In this document: positions 32,823 through 42,200 of the stretch, piece by piece
Position numbering within the stretch: the first letter of the stretch is position 1
Layout of the letters: each line of letters begins with the position of its first letter
From: CALMEH01 sp964548225
Lineage (GTDB): Bacteria; Acidobacteriota; Blastocatellia; Pyrinomonadales; Pyrinomonadaceae
Assembly (NCBI GenBank): GCA_964548225.1
Contig: CAZJQP010000023.1
Coordinates: 1 to 57,845, forward strand
Reading direction: 5' to 3'
Length of the DNA stretch: 57,845 bases
Translations under genes and position numbers: made by a program
Notes under the pieces: generated by a model
Databases searched by the model: none
What the model was told of the DNA's origin: nothing
The model's input: the letters and a program-made list of their open reading frames with translations, nothing else

Positions 32823-33353
32823 ATGAAATACGAATATACTGGCAGACATATCGAGGTTACACCGGCATTGCGTTCTCATGTCGAAAATCATTTTGAAAGA
32901 ATCAGTGATCTTTTTGATGGCAATAATGCCAAAGCACACATAATAATTGAAGTCGAAAAAGGCAGACATCGTTCGGAAATTGTTGTTCAATGGCGAAAAG
33001 AAGTTTTGACCGCTAATTCGACCGTTTCGGATATGTATCAATCTTTAACACAGACGATTGATAAAATCGAAAAACAAGCACGTCGTTTGAAAACCAAAAT
33101 CACCGATAAACAACAACGTGCGAAAAAAATTTCGACTGTTGCCGAACCCGTCGAAGAAGTTGCGCCTGAACCCGATGCGCCGCGAATTATTCCGACAAAG
33201 CGTTATGCCGTCAAACCTCTGACGGAAGAAGAAGCGATTTTTAATCTGAACGAACAGGAAAACCAATTTCTCGTTTTTCGCAATGCCGACAACGAACAAG
33301 TTTCGATTATTTATAAGCGGGGAGACGGGAATTACGGTTTAATTGAGCCTTAA
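32823..33353 (+). CDS. hpf: Long ribosome hibernation promoting factor
   Basis: About 176 residues. The N-terminal 100 residues match HPF/YfiA (MKYEYTGRHIEVTPALRSHVENHFERI), which blocks the mRNA and tRNA sites of the 30S. A linker follows, and the C-terminal dimerisation domain (PRIIPTKRYAVKPLTEEEAIFNLNEQ to the end) marks the long form that makes 100S ribosome dimers. The frame is open from 32763, but the ATG at 32823 gives the family N terminus. It is 64 bp after rpoN, the usual arrangement. Confidence 0.93.
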   Translation: MKYEYTGRHIEVTPALRSHVENHFERISDLFDGNNAKAHIIIEVEKGRHRSEIVVQWRKEVLTANSTVSDMYQSLTQTIDKIEKQARRLKTKITDKQQRAKKISTVAEPVEEVAPEPDAPRIIPTKRYAVKPLTEEEAIFNLNEQENQFLVFRNADNEQVSIIYKRGDGNYGLIEP

Positions 33354-33365
33354 CTTGCGTTTCCA

Positions 33366-33410
33366 TTTTAGGGTTTCTCATTTCTGTTTTGAAAACGAGA
33401 AACCCTAAAA
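33366..33410. repeat. TTTTAGGGTTTCTC palindrome before hprK
   Basis: A perfect 14-bp inverted repeat (33366-33379 and 33397-33410), followed by a further aaaacgagaaacc word that ends at the hprK start region. Confidence 0.8.
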
Positions 33411-33427
33411 CGAAAACGAGAAACCTA

Positions 33428-34363
33428 ATGGACAATCCGCAAATAACGATTGCCGAATTTGTCGAGAAAACTTTTAATGAGTTAAATCTAAAGGTTTTAG
33501 CGGGCAACAGCGGTTTGCGTTCAAGACAAATTAATTCGACGCGCATTCAAAAACTCGGTCTTGCCCTTGCCGGATTTACTCACTACATTCACGCCGGACG
33601 CATTCAAATTGTCGGGCGAAGCGAAATTTCCTTTCTTCTTCAACTTGAAAACGAAAAACGAATCGAAGCCATAAAAAATCTCGATTTAGAAAAGATTTCT
33701 TGTATTTTAATTACGAAAAATTTAGAACCGCCCGCTGAATTGCTCGACATCGCGGAAAAAATCGGCTTACCAATTTTACAAACTACAAAAGTTAGTTCTA
33801 AAACAATCAGCTTAATTTCAAATTTTCTCGAAGAAATTCTTGCACCGCAAGTTACGCTTCACGGCGTTTTAATGAGCATTTACGGATTAGGTGTGTTGAT
33901 TTTAGGCAATTCGGGAATCGGCAAATCCGAATGCGCTTTAGATTTAGTAACGCGCGGGCATCGTCTTATTTCCGATGATTCGGTAGTTATAAAAAAAATT
34001 GGCGAACGGCTTGAAGGCACGGCACACGAATTGACCTTTGAACTATTGGAAATTCGCGGTCTCGGAATTATCAATGTCCGTGAACTTTTCGGTGTTTCCG
34101 CGATCAGCAAAACGAAACAAATCGAACTAATTATCGAATTCGAGCGTTGGAATGATTTAGGAGACATTGACCGTTTAGGATTGGAAACACACGAAACTGA
34201 AATTCTGGACTTGAAAACGAAAAAATTCATTTTGCCCGTAAGTGCGGGCAGGAATCTTTCGACATTGGTTGAAACCGCGGTTCGTGTTCATCTTGTCGAA
34301 ACCAACGGAACGAGCGCGGCGCAAAAATTGATTGAAAGGCACAGCGCATTGGTCAGTGGTTAG
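33428..34363 (+). CDS. hprK: HPr kinase/phosphorylase
   Basis: About 312 residues. The Walker A motif GNSGIGKS is at residues 160-167, followed by the family signature EIRGLGIINVRELFG near 216-230, with the usual RGHRLISDDSVVI in between. It phosphorylates and dephosphorylates a regulatory Ser of HPr in response to metabolites. A suitable HPr with ADAKSIL is encoded at 45039-45311 in the same cluster. The frame is open from 33389 through the repeat; the ATG at 33428 is the natural start. Confidence 0.95.
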   Translation: MDNPQITIAEFVEKTFNELNLKVLAGNSGLRSRQINSTRIQKLGLALAGFTHYIHAGRIQIVGRSEISFLLQLENEKRIEAIKNLDLEKISCILITKNLEPPAELLDIAEKIGLPILQTTKVSSKTISLISNFLEEILAPQVTLHGVLMSIYGLGVLILGNSGIGKSECALDLVTRGHRLISDDSVVIKKIGERLEGTAHELTFELLEIRGLGIINVRELFGVSAISKTKQIELIIEFERWNDLGDIDRLGLETHETEILDLKTKKFILPVSAGRNLSTLVETAVRVHLVETNGTSAAQKLIERHSALVSG

Positions 34364-34432
34364 TTATCAGTGTTTATTTGTCAAATTATGTTTTGCAACT
34401 AGCAACGAACAACTAATTACTAATAAAATATT

Positions 34433-35323
34433 ATGGCGAAAACGGAAAATAATAATCTACCGAATTTAGTGATAATTACAGGGTTAAGCGGTTCGGGAAT
34501 GTCTTCGGCAACAAACGCTTTTGAAGATTCGGGATATTTCTGCGTGGACAATTTGCCACTCACGATGTTGCAAACTTTTGCGCGTTTGTTATTGCCAAGT
34601 GCAGAAGAAATTACGGCAATTGAAAAAGCCGCGCTCGTCATAAATATCCGCGAACGCCAATTTTTATTGGATTTCGAGCCGGAAATGGAAAAACTGAAAA
34701 AGAAAAAACTCACGCCTTTCGTGATTTTTTTTGAAGCGTCCGATGATGTTCTGCAACGAAGATTTTCCGAAACGCGCCGACCGCATCCGGCGGATAACGG
34801 CAAAGGTCTTTTGCAAGCAATTCGTGCTGAACGCCAGGCAATGCAAACCGTGCGCGAAGCCGCTGACTTTATTATTGATACTTCGGAACACACGGTTCAC
34901 ACATTGCGCCGTTTGCTCGTTACGAAATTCGGAAAATCGGAAGAAGGCGTGCCGATGCACGTTCAAATCGTCAGTTTCGGACATAAATACGGCGCACCGC
35001 GAGATGCCGATTTGCTTTTCGATGTGCGCCATCTGCCAAACCCGTATTTTGAAAAAGACTTAAAACATTTGCCCGGAACAGATGTAAAAGTTATCAAATT
35101 TTTGCAAAAACAGACCGAAGTTAAAGAAACCGGCAGACGTTTTGCCGAACTCCTCAAATATCTTTTGCCGCTCTATCACCGCGAAGGAAAATCTTATCTG
35201 ACTATCGGAATCGGTTGCACCGGCGGCAGGCATCGTTCGGTTTATCTGGCAAATACAATCGGCAACGCTTTAAAGAATGATGAACTCGATATTTCGGTCG
35301 TGCATCGTGATATGTTGAAATAA
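34433..35323 (+). CDS. rapZ: RapZ-family RNase adapter with altered Walker A
   Basis: 296 residues, normal RapZ/YvcJ length. The N-terminal P-loop reads GLSGSGMS (17-24), with Met where the Lys of GxxGSGKS is expected. The rest is typical: EDSGYFCVDNLPL, FFEASDDVLQRRFSETRRPHP, and the C-terminal GIGCTGGRHRSVYLAN that binds small RNAs or UDP-GlcNAc in characterised members. In gammaproteobacteria RapZ controls glucosamine-6-phosphate synthesis. Loss of the Lys could weaken ATP/GTP use. The next gene starts 71 bp downstream. Confidence 0.9.
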   Translation: MAKTENNNLPNLVIITGLSGSGMSSATNAFEDSGYFCVDNLPLTMLQTFARLLLPSAEEITAIEKAALVINIRERQFLLDFEPEMEKLKKKKLTPFVIFFEASDDVLQRRFSETRRPHPADNGKGLLQAIRAERQAMQTVREAADFIIDTSEHTVHTLRRLLVTKFGKSEEGVPMHVQIVSFGHKYGAPRDADLLFDVRHLPNPYFEKDLKHLPGTDVKVIKFLQKQTEVKETGRRFAELLKYLLPLYHREGKSYLTIGIGCTGGRHRSVYLANTIGNALKNDELDISVVHRDMLK

Positions 35324-35394
35324 ATTTATTAAGTTGCCGGATTATGGCTTCAAGGTTAGAATGAAAAAAAACTTTTTAACCAAAGGAAATCGAA

Positions 35395-36870
35395 ATGGCT
35401 TACAAATGTCCACTTTGTTTAAAGGAACTCGGCGTAACCGATAAACTCATACGTTATTGTTTTCAGTGCGATGTTGCCGATTTTGTCAAAGGAAATGCCG
35501 AAAATCTCGGTAACAGCCTGAAATGCAAGAAACCAAGCTGCAAAACCCAAGGACAAATCGAAGCCGGAGTGTATTTTGCACATCTCGACTGCGAAAAATC
35601 GAATCCTTTCTGGAACGGAAACACTTTAAATATTCCTGATAATGCCGCGATTGACGGCATCGAAATAACGCTTCCATTTTCAAAAGGCGATAAATCATTC
35701 AAACATTGGCAAATAAATCTGCTCAACAAAACCGTCAATTCTGAGGCAGAGGCAAAATCTTCAACCGAAACGCAAAATATTTCCGAAGTTAATGAGATGT
35801 GGTTTCCGTCTTTGCTTTTAAAGTCCACGCAGGAAAAACGCGCCGGCAAAAAAATTGGACAACTTGTTGCTCTGATCGGCACAAAAAAAGCCGGAAAAAC
35901 TATTCTAGCCTTGCAAGTGTTGGACGAAGAAGGTTATGTCAGCCCGAACTTGAACGAGAAAATCGAGATAGAAGATTATCTTTACTGCACAAGACTCGAA
36001 GGCGTTACGATTCAGCCGATTTTTGAACTGCTTCGTCTTCGTGCGGCAATGTGGGGAAATCGTTCGTTTTATGTTCCGCCGCCGACGGTGCGCGAAACGG
36101 TTAATTTTTATACTGCTTTTTACAGTCCGACAAAAGCGGCTTTGGAAAAAAAACAAATGCCCGAAAACAACGGGAAACCCGATTTAATGGGACAAGCAAT
36201 AAATTTTACCGAAAAAGCAAACAGTTTTTTTGAACAAATTTCAATTAAGATAAAAAGTTGGATCGGTGCGCCCGGAAATTCAAAAAAGCCGTTTCATTTC
36301 ACACTTTCACTTTACGATGTGGCGGGCGAAAATTTTGAAAAAGAAGTCGAACAAATCGAGCAAATTAAATTCGGCGTGGATAAAATTGCTTTGGTGATTG
36401 ATGCTGCGGATTTGGTTGAAAGCTCAGAAGCCCAAGGTTTTTTGGCGGAACACCGACGCGCTTTGAAGAAATTAAAAGACCTCGGCAATAAACCTTTTTG
36501 CGTGGTGCTGACGAAAACCGATTTGTTTGTTAAATATTTGGAAACAATCCCTTATTTTAATTACGAAATCGGACAAAACAGAGAAGAAATTTATCGTGGA
36601 AATCAAACGATCATCAAAGAATTGTTGGAAAATTGGCGAAAAACCATCGCGGCTAATGCAGATGCGGAAAATCGTCCGACAAATTTGCTCAACTTTTTGA
36701 ATGATTTGGTTGCTTTGGACGCACAAAATCCGGTTTTTATGATTGAAACTCGAAATTTACCAACCGATGCCGAACAAATGGTTGAAAAACAGCCATTTTC
36801 GATGGGTATTGACAATTTTGTTTGTTGGTGTTTGGAAATCGAGCGCGAGGAGATTATCGAACCGTTATGA
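35395..36870 (+). CDS. Zinc-ribbon TRAFAC-type GTPase (DO-GTPase-like)
   Basis: 491 residues. The N terminus carries Cys pairs at 5/8, 22/25 and 44/49, a zinc-ribbon-like module. After a linker the nucleotide-binding domain shows Walker A GTKKAGKT (162-169), a DxxG switch motif LYDVAGEN (D308-G311) and a base-recognition motif LTKTD (TKTD at 373-376), as in TRAFAC GTPases. I see resemblance to the double-GTPase (DO-GTPase2/TRAFAC) domains of multi-gene conflict or signalling systems, but not identity. AAAGGAAATCGAA precedes the ATG. The stop overlaps the next start (ATGA at 36867-36870). Confidence 0.75.
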   Translation: MAYKCPLCLKELGVTDKLIRYCFQCDVADFVKGNAENLGNSLKCKKPSCKTQGQIEAGVYFAHLDCEKSNPFWNGNTLNIPDNAAIDGIEITLPFSKGDKSFKHWQINLLNKTVNSEAEAKSSTETQNISEVNEMWFPSLLLKSTQEKRAGKKIGQLVALIGTKKAGKTILALQVLDEEGYVSPNLNEKIEIEDYLYCTRLEGVTIQPIFELLRLRAAMWGNRSFYVPPPTVRETVNFYTAFYSPTKAALEKKQMPENNGKPDLMGQAINFTEKANSFFEQISIKIKSWIGAPGNSKKPFHFTLSLYDVAGENFEKEVEQIEQIKFGVDKIALVIDAADLVESSEAQGFLAEHRRALKKLKDLGNKPFCVVLTKTDLFVKYLETIPYFNYEIGQNREEIYRGNQTIIKELLENWRKTIAANADAENRPTNLLNFLNDLVALDAQNPVFMIETRNLPTDAEQMVEKQPFSMGIDNFVCWCLEIEREEIIEPL

Positions 36871-39257
36871 AATTGCTGATTTACGGCGGAAACGAACATA
36901 ATATCCGATGCGAAATCGGCAAATGGAACTTGCTCGAAAGAGGTCCGTTGCTCGATACTTACGGCATTCCAAAAGACGGTTGGGCGATTGGTTTCGGCAT
37001 TCTTGATAACGAAGGTTTTTTATTTCTAAAATCAGAAAGAATTGCCGAAACGCGAGTTTATCCGTTCACGATTTTGTTTGCTCCCGGCGATAAAATTTGG
37101 GAAAAATTCGGTTGGAATGCCGCACATTTGGCGGCTTCGGTGCTTGGTGAAGAAAATAGATTTCGTTTGAAATTGATGAATCAGCCCGAATCCTTCAGTC
37201 TGCAAAATCTGGAAGAGATGGCGCAATCGCTGGTTAATTATCCGCTTACGCCGGAACTTGATTTGATTTCGGAATTGATTGCGGGAACGGTTTTCGAGTC
37301 TGAACTTTTAACGGTCAATACGATTTTATTAAATTACGAATTCCCGAATCTTTTTCAACTCGCCCACGAAATTGAATCGCTTCCATTGTTTTTACGCACA
37401 GGAAACGGTTGGCTTTTGGGCGGAAGTTCGGAAAATGCCAAAGGTTTAGGCGTAAAATTAGTTTTTGACGACAATTTGCAACGTCAAGACACCGCGCGAA
37501 TTGAAACGATTTTGAAAAATGCGCGGTTACTTCTGGCAAATCTGGAAAAAGTAGAGCGAAATGCGGATTTGGAAAAATTTTTGAAAACGCCGGTTTGGCG
37601 TTGGGAAAAAGATTTTCGTGAATCGGCAGGAAATGTTTTGCCGCGCTTGAACGAATTGGTCGAACTCAGCCGCCGCGAAAGCATCTCGGACGCTGAACTT
37701 TTGCTCATAGATAAAAATGATAACGGATTTCTCGCCAATGATTTCCGACGCACAAAACTCGAACTTGCCTATCGGGCTGATAAAATTTTTTCGCCCGAAA
37801 GAACAAATTTTTTGCTCGAAAAATATTCAGTCGGCGAACTTTCGGCAGATAAACTACCGTCTCAGCTTTTCGACTCAACGGCTTATATTAATTGGCTTGT
37901 TCATAACAAAAAATTTCCATCGGAATCAGAATTTTTTGTGAACTTAACCGAATTTGATTATCTGGAAATTTGCCGCGAAATCATCAAACAGGAACAAGAC
38001 TTAGCGAAATTGCCGACATTATTTCAAAAATCAATCGCCGAATTTCAAAGAATTGGCGGCGAAAACAGTATTTCCAAACTTGCGGAAATCGTTTGTGATG
38101 AAACGGGCGATAAAATTATCGAAGTTTGGTCAAAACACGTTAAATCAGAGTTTTTCATAAATTATTTAGCTGAACTTTTTGCAAACAAAGCCCGCGAAAT
38201 TACAAAAGGTGTTAAAAACGACCGTTGGGCGGAAATCTATTTGCGCTTTGGTAACGACGCAGGCGGCAAATGGCTAGACCAAAATGTATCGGAACAACAA
38301 ATTACAATTTTTATCGAAATTCTATTGGGGAATGAAAAAAGCGAAACGATTAAGGCTTGGTTACAGGCTTTGAGGATTTCGCCGCTTCGCTCAAGACTTT
38401 CAATCGAACTTAAAAAGAAAATTGCCAAGTTAAACAATGATTTGGCAAGAACTTGGGAAAATTTCACATCGCTTTTGGACATCACGCAAGGCATTTCGCC
38501 GCAGATCAAAAAACTTCATTCACCCGAAGAAGAAATTTATTTACGACAGGAACTTGCCGAGATTTTGCGCGAAAAACCACAAGCCGAATTCGGCAAATTA
38601 AAAACGCCGCTTCGCACTTTTTTCGGCGAATTGCCCGATGAATTTGTTGCGGAAAACGACAAACGCGGACAAAAATTGCAAGATGAAAAAACGCAAATTG
38701 CCGCCAAAAAAAATCCGCCGCTAATTGTGTTTCACGCCGGAAAAGTAGGCGAAGCAAAACCGCAAATTGAAGAAGTTTGCCGGATGATTCGTTCGGAATT
38801 GTCTGATGAGGATCGCCGCCGTCCGTTTTTGGATGAAATTTTTTTCAAGCAAAAATCTACGGTTTCCGAAGTTTTTCCATATTTGCCGATAAAAATTCGT
38901 GCTTATATTCTCGAACTTTTATATGATGAAAAACCGCAAGAATTTAAAAAACTCGCCACCAAACTTTACAAAGAAGGCGAATTTAACGAATTTTCAATTG
39001 CGCTTTGGGAAACACTTTTATTGTCCGCCGTCGGGAAAAAAATTATTGCCGATTTGAACAAAGGTTATTTAAAAGACGTAGTCGAATTGCAAAGAGAACT
39101 TGGCGCGATTGTCGAACGGGCGATTGAAAAAGATAAATGGACTTTTGCAAAAAAATCTGAAGAAGAAACGCCCGAAGACGTAAGTTATATTGACCCTGAA
39201 ACGGAAAAAGGATTTTTTAAAGAGTATTTCGGTTGGATGACATCTAAGAAAAAATAA
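36867..39257 (+). CDS. Large soluble partner of the GTPase (GAP1-like candidate)
   Basis: 796 residues, with no signal peptide or membrane segment. The N-terminal 100 residues (MKLLIYGGNEHNIRCEIGKW, then YGIPKDGWAIGFGILDNEGFLFLK and FTILFAPGDKIWEKFGW) form a compact beta-rich domain. The rest is mostly helical, with possible alpha-solenoid character. Position and layout (a GTPase immediately upstream, coupled by an ATGA overlap) fit the GTPase-associated GAP1-type proteins, but I cannot confirm family membership by eye. It may regulate the GTPase or link it to the membrane synthase encoded next. Confidence 0.65.
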   Translation: MKLLIYGGNEHNIRCEIGKWNLLERGPLLDTYGIPKDGWAIGFGILDNEGFLFLKSERIAETRVYPFTILFAPGDKIWEKFGWNAAHLAASVLGEENRFRLKLMNQPESFSLQNLEEMAQSLVNYPLTPELDLISELIAGTVFESELLTVNTILLNYEFPNLFQLAHEIESLPLFLRTGNGWLLGGSSENAKGLGVKLVFDDNLQRQDTARIETILKNARLLLANLEKVERNADLEKFLKTPVWRWEKDFRESAGNVLPRLNELVELSRRESISDAELLLIDKNDNGFLANDFRRTKLELAYRADKIFSPERTNFLLEKYSVGELSADKLPSQLFDSTAYINWLVHNKKFPSESEFFVNLTEFDYLEICREIIKQEQDLAKLPTLFQKSIAEFQRIGGENSISKLAEIVCDETGDKIIEVWSKHVKSEFFINYLAELFANKAREITKGVKNDRWAEIYLRFGNDAGGKWLDQNVSEQQITIFIEILLGNEKSETIKAWLQALRISPLRSRLSIELKKKIAKLNNDLARTWENFTSLLDITQGISPQIKKLHSPEEEIYLRQELAEILREKPQAEFGKLKTPLRTFFGELPDEFVAENDKRGQKLQDEKTQIAAKKNPPLIVFHAGKVGEAKPQIEEVCRMIRSELSDEDRRRPFLDEIFFKQKSTVSEVFPYLPIKIRAYILELLYDEKPQEFKKLATKLYKEGEFNEFSIALWETLLLSAVGKKIIADLNKGYLKDVVELQRELGAIVERAIEKDKWTFAKKSEEETPEDVSYIDPETEKGFFKEYFGWMTSKKK

Positions 39258-39277
39258 TTGCTTGAGGCTTGTCCGCG

Positions 39278-42200
39278 ATGTTGATTTTATTTTTTTTGTT
39301 ACCTTTGATTGTTTTGCTCGCGGTATTTATTTTTATGCCGCAACAACGTAAAAATCTGCATTGGTTTTGCGGATTTGCGGCATTTATTTCGCTTTCGGCA
39401 ATGATTTACGCAGTCAACAGTTCGCCTTTGTGGAACGACGGCGAGCGGATTGTTTGGTCAGGAATCAGTTCAAAAAGCACGGAATTAATTGTCGGCGGAA
39501 ACGCGGAAACGGCTTCGGTTGGTTGGGCAAACGGCTCGTTTTCGCCGAAAATAAAAGCGACTTCCGCCGAAAAGCAAACGAAATTGGAGATTTCCGGCGG
39601 CGGCGGTTTTGTGCGTCGTGAAGCGACAAATGAATACATCAACGGCACGTTAATCGAAGACGAAAAACCGCAAACCATCGGCAATTATACTTATCAAAAG
39701 ATTTCAGGGTTTTACTGCGGAACCCGCCTTAACATCTCTCTAAACAATAATTTACTCGTTCAAATAAAATTGCCCGACACCGCGAAAGACCGCGTTTATA
39801 ATCTTGATTCGGTCGTCAATAATGCCACGCAAAATCTGACACCGAAAGGCGAAAAACAGAATTCGTTGTTTTGTTCGGCAGAATATAATCTTGCGCCGCC
39901 CGAAAGATTGCGGCAGGTTGAAGAACTCAAACTCGTTTTGGCAGACGCACGGCTTTTACTGCGTCCGAACGGTGAAATACGGTTTTTGGATTCGCGTTCT
40001 GCGCCCGAACAAAGTTGTGAAAATCCTTGCCGTGTCAGAATTTTATGGTCGAATTCGAGCTTGACGGCAGAATTTGACGCAATGCCGAAAACCAATCACG
40101 CGGTTTTGAAATTTTTGCCGCCGTATCAAAATTTCAGCCCGTTGCCGAAGGATACGGAAGCCAAACAACAATTAACGGTTACGAATCAAATTTCGGCGGG
40201 TGAATTTGCCTACACATTACCGCTTGGCAAAAAAGAATCGGCGGAAAAGCGCAAATTGGATTTATCGCAGTTGACCGAATACATTCCCGAAGCCTTTGAA
40301 AAAGTCGTGCAAAAACCTTGCGAACCGCCGATTTGCAAGTTGGTTGAAGGCGAAAACGTCTATTTCGCGTTTATGCGCGTTAAGGATTTGCCGAGTTTTG
40401 GCTGGATTTTGATTTTTTCGGTTTTGCCGTTCGTGTTGTTTTTATTCGGTTTGCGCCTTGTTTCGCCGCAACCTTCGCCGGAAATTAACGCGATGATTTG
40501 CTGTTTTGTAACGGCAATTTGGAATTTTTCGGTTTTCCGGCTTTTGCTCGCTTTTCGCTACGCGCTCGATCCGGCTTATCTGGACAAACATTCAATCGGC
40601 GATCTGACATTGGCGTTCGGTGGTTTGATTTTTTTGCCGTGTTTATTGTTTTTACTGGCACGGATTTGCTTTGATGCGCGGCGATATATCGAAAGTTCGG
40701 AAGCCAAAGAATTGATGTCGAAAAGCATTTTATTTCTGGTTGCTTTTATCATTGTTTTTATTCTTGAAGTTAAATATGTGCAAACGCTTTGGACGAATTT
40801 GCCGAAAACCTTTGAATTTTCGCTCAGTTGGTTTTACGGCGGCGGCATCGTTTTTCTGTTTGTTTATTTATTTCTGCACATCTTTTTTCTTTATTTTTAC
40901 AAACAAGGGCGCGTTTTTGCGGAAGAATCGGAAAATTCTGTTTCGCGCATTCTGAAATTTATTTTTCTCGGCATTTGGGAATTACCGCGAAAATTTGCGG
41001 ATAAATCGCGGCGGATTTGGCTCGATATTTTTGCCGAAGGTTTAACTTTCGGGAAAATACTTATCGGGTTTTCCTTAATTTACGGACTTTTCGTGGTTGT
41101 CGGTTTTTTTGTTTTAGGAGTTTTCGGCAAAGATTTTCTGCCGTTTATTTTCTGCTGGATTCCGGTGATTTTTTGGCTTGGGGCAAAATCAATCAAAACC
41201 GATGCAGAAACAACAGAAGCGATTAAAAATGCGAAATGGAAAATTGTTACTTTAGCTGTTCTGACATTCGTGCCATTTTTCTTTTTGCCAATAGCGACAT
41301 CCGATGCCGGTTCGATTTATGCAAATTTCGTCATACTTTTGATGCTTGCCTGTGTGCTTTTCAAAGCCGCCGACGGAAACCGCATTTTCGGGCGAATTTC
41401 GATGGGTTTAATTTTTATCGGGATTGTTGCGGTCTTTACTTTATATCTGAATTTTTCATCGTTTGTTGGTTTGACGAAAAATCTCGGCGAAGCCGTGCCG
41501 CGTGTTTTGGCGTTCAAAAGCGGCGACGATTTTCAGCATTTTATTTTGTCATCCGATGCCGGAACAAACGAAAATCAGATAGGTTTGAACGTCTATGACA
41601 TCACGAATGTTTATCAACACACTTGGGAAAACAAAGCCATCGCCCGCGAAGGCGGACTTTTCGGGTTAGGTTTCGGCAATGCGCCCGTCAGACTTTCGCA
41701 AATTCGCGGCGACACGATTCAAGTTGACAGCGTTTTCAGTTTTTATGTGGTCGGCGATTACGGTTTTATCGGCGGAATTCTTTTGCTTTTGATGTATTTC
41801 GTGCCGCTTTTGATAATTTATTTCGGCGGACGAAAAATTTTCGGTGTCGGATTTTCGACGGCTTTGATAATTTGCTGTGCTTTTTTGCTCGAAGGATTGA
41901 TTCACGCGGCAATGAATGTCGGTGCCGCACCGCTCACAGGCAGGAATTTGCCGATGCTTGCTGTGCATTCTTTCAACGGCGATTTTTTGCGTTGGACAGT
42001 TTTGTTTGCGTTTGTTATCAATGCGATTTATTGGCATTACCGCGAAGACGGCGAGTTTGAAAATGAAACTGTTTGCCTTTTGACGAATGAAGAAAATCAG
42101 ATTGAAAACGCGCGACTCGGTCAAAACTTAACAAAACCCGTGCCGGACGCAAACGGAAAATTGCCCACAAAATCGGAAGTTTTCAAATATCGTTTTAATC

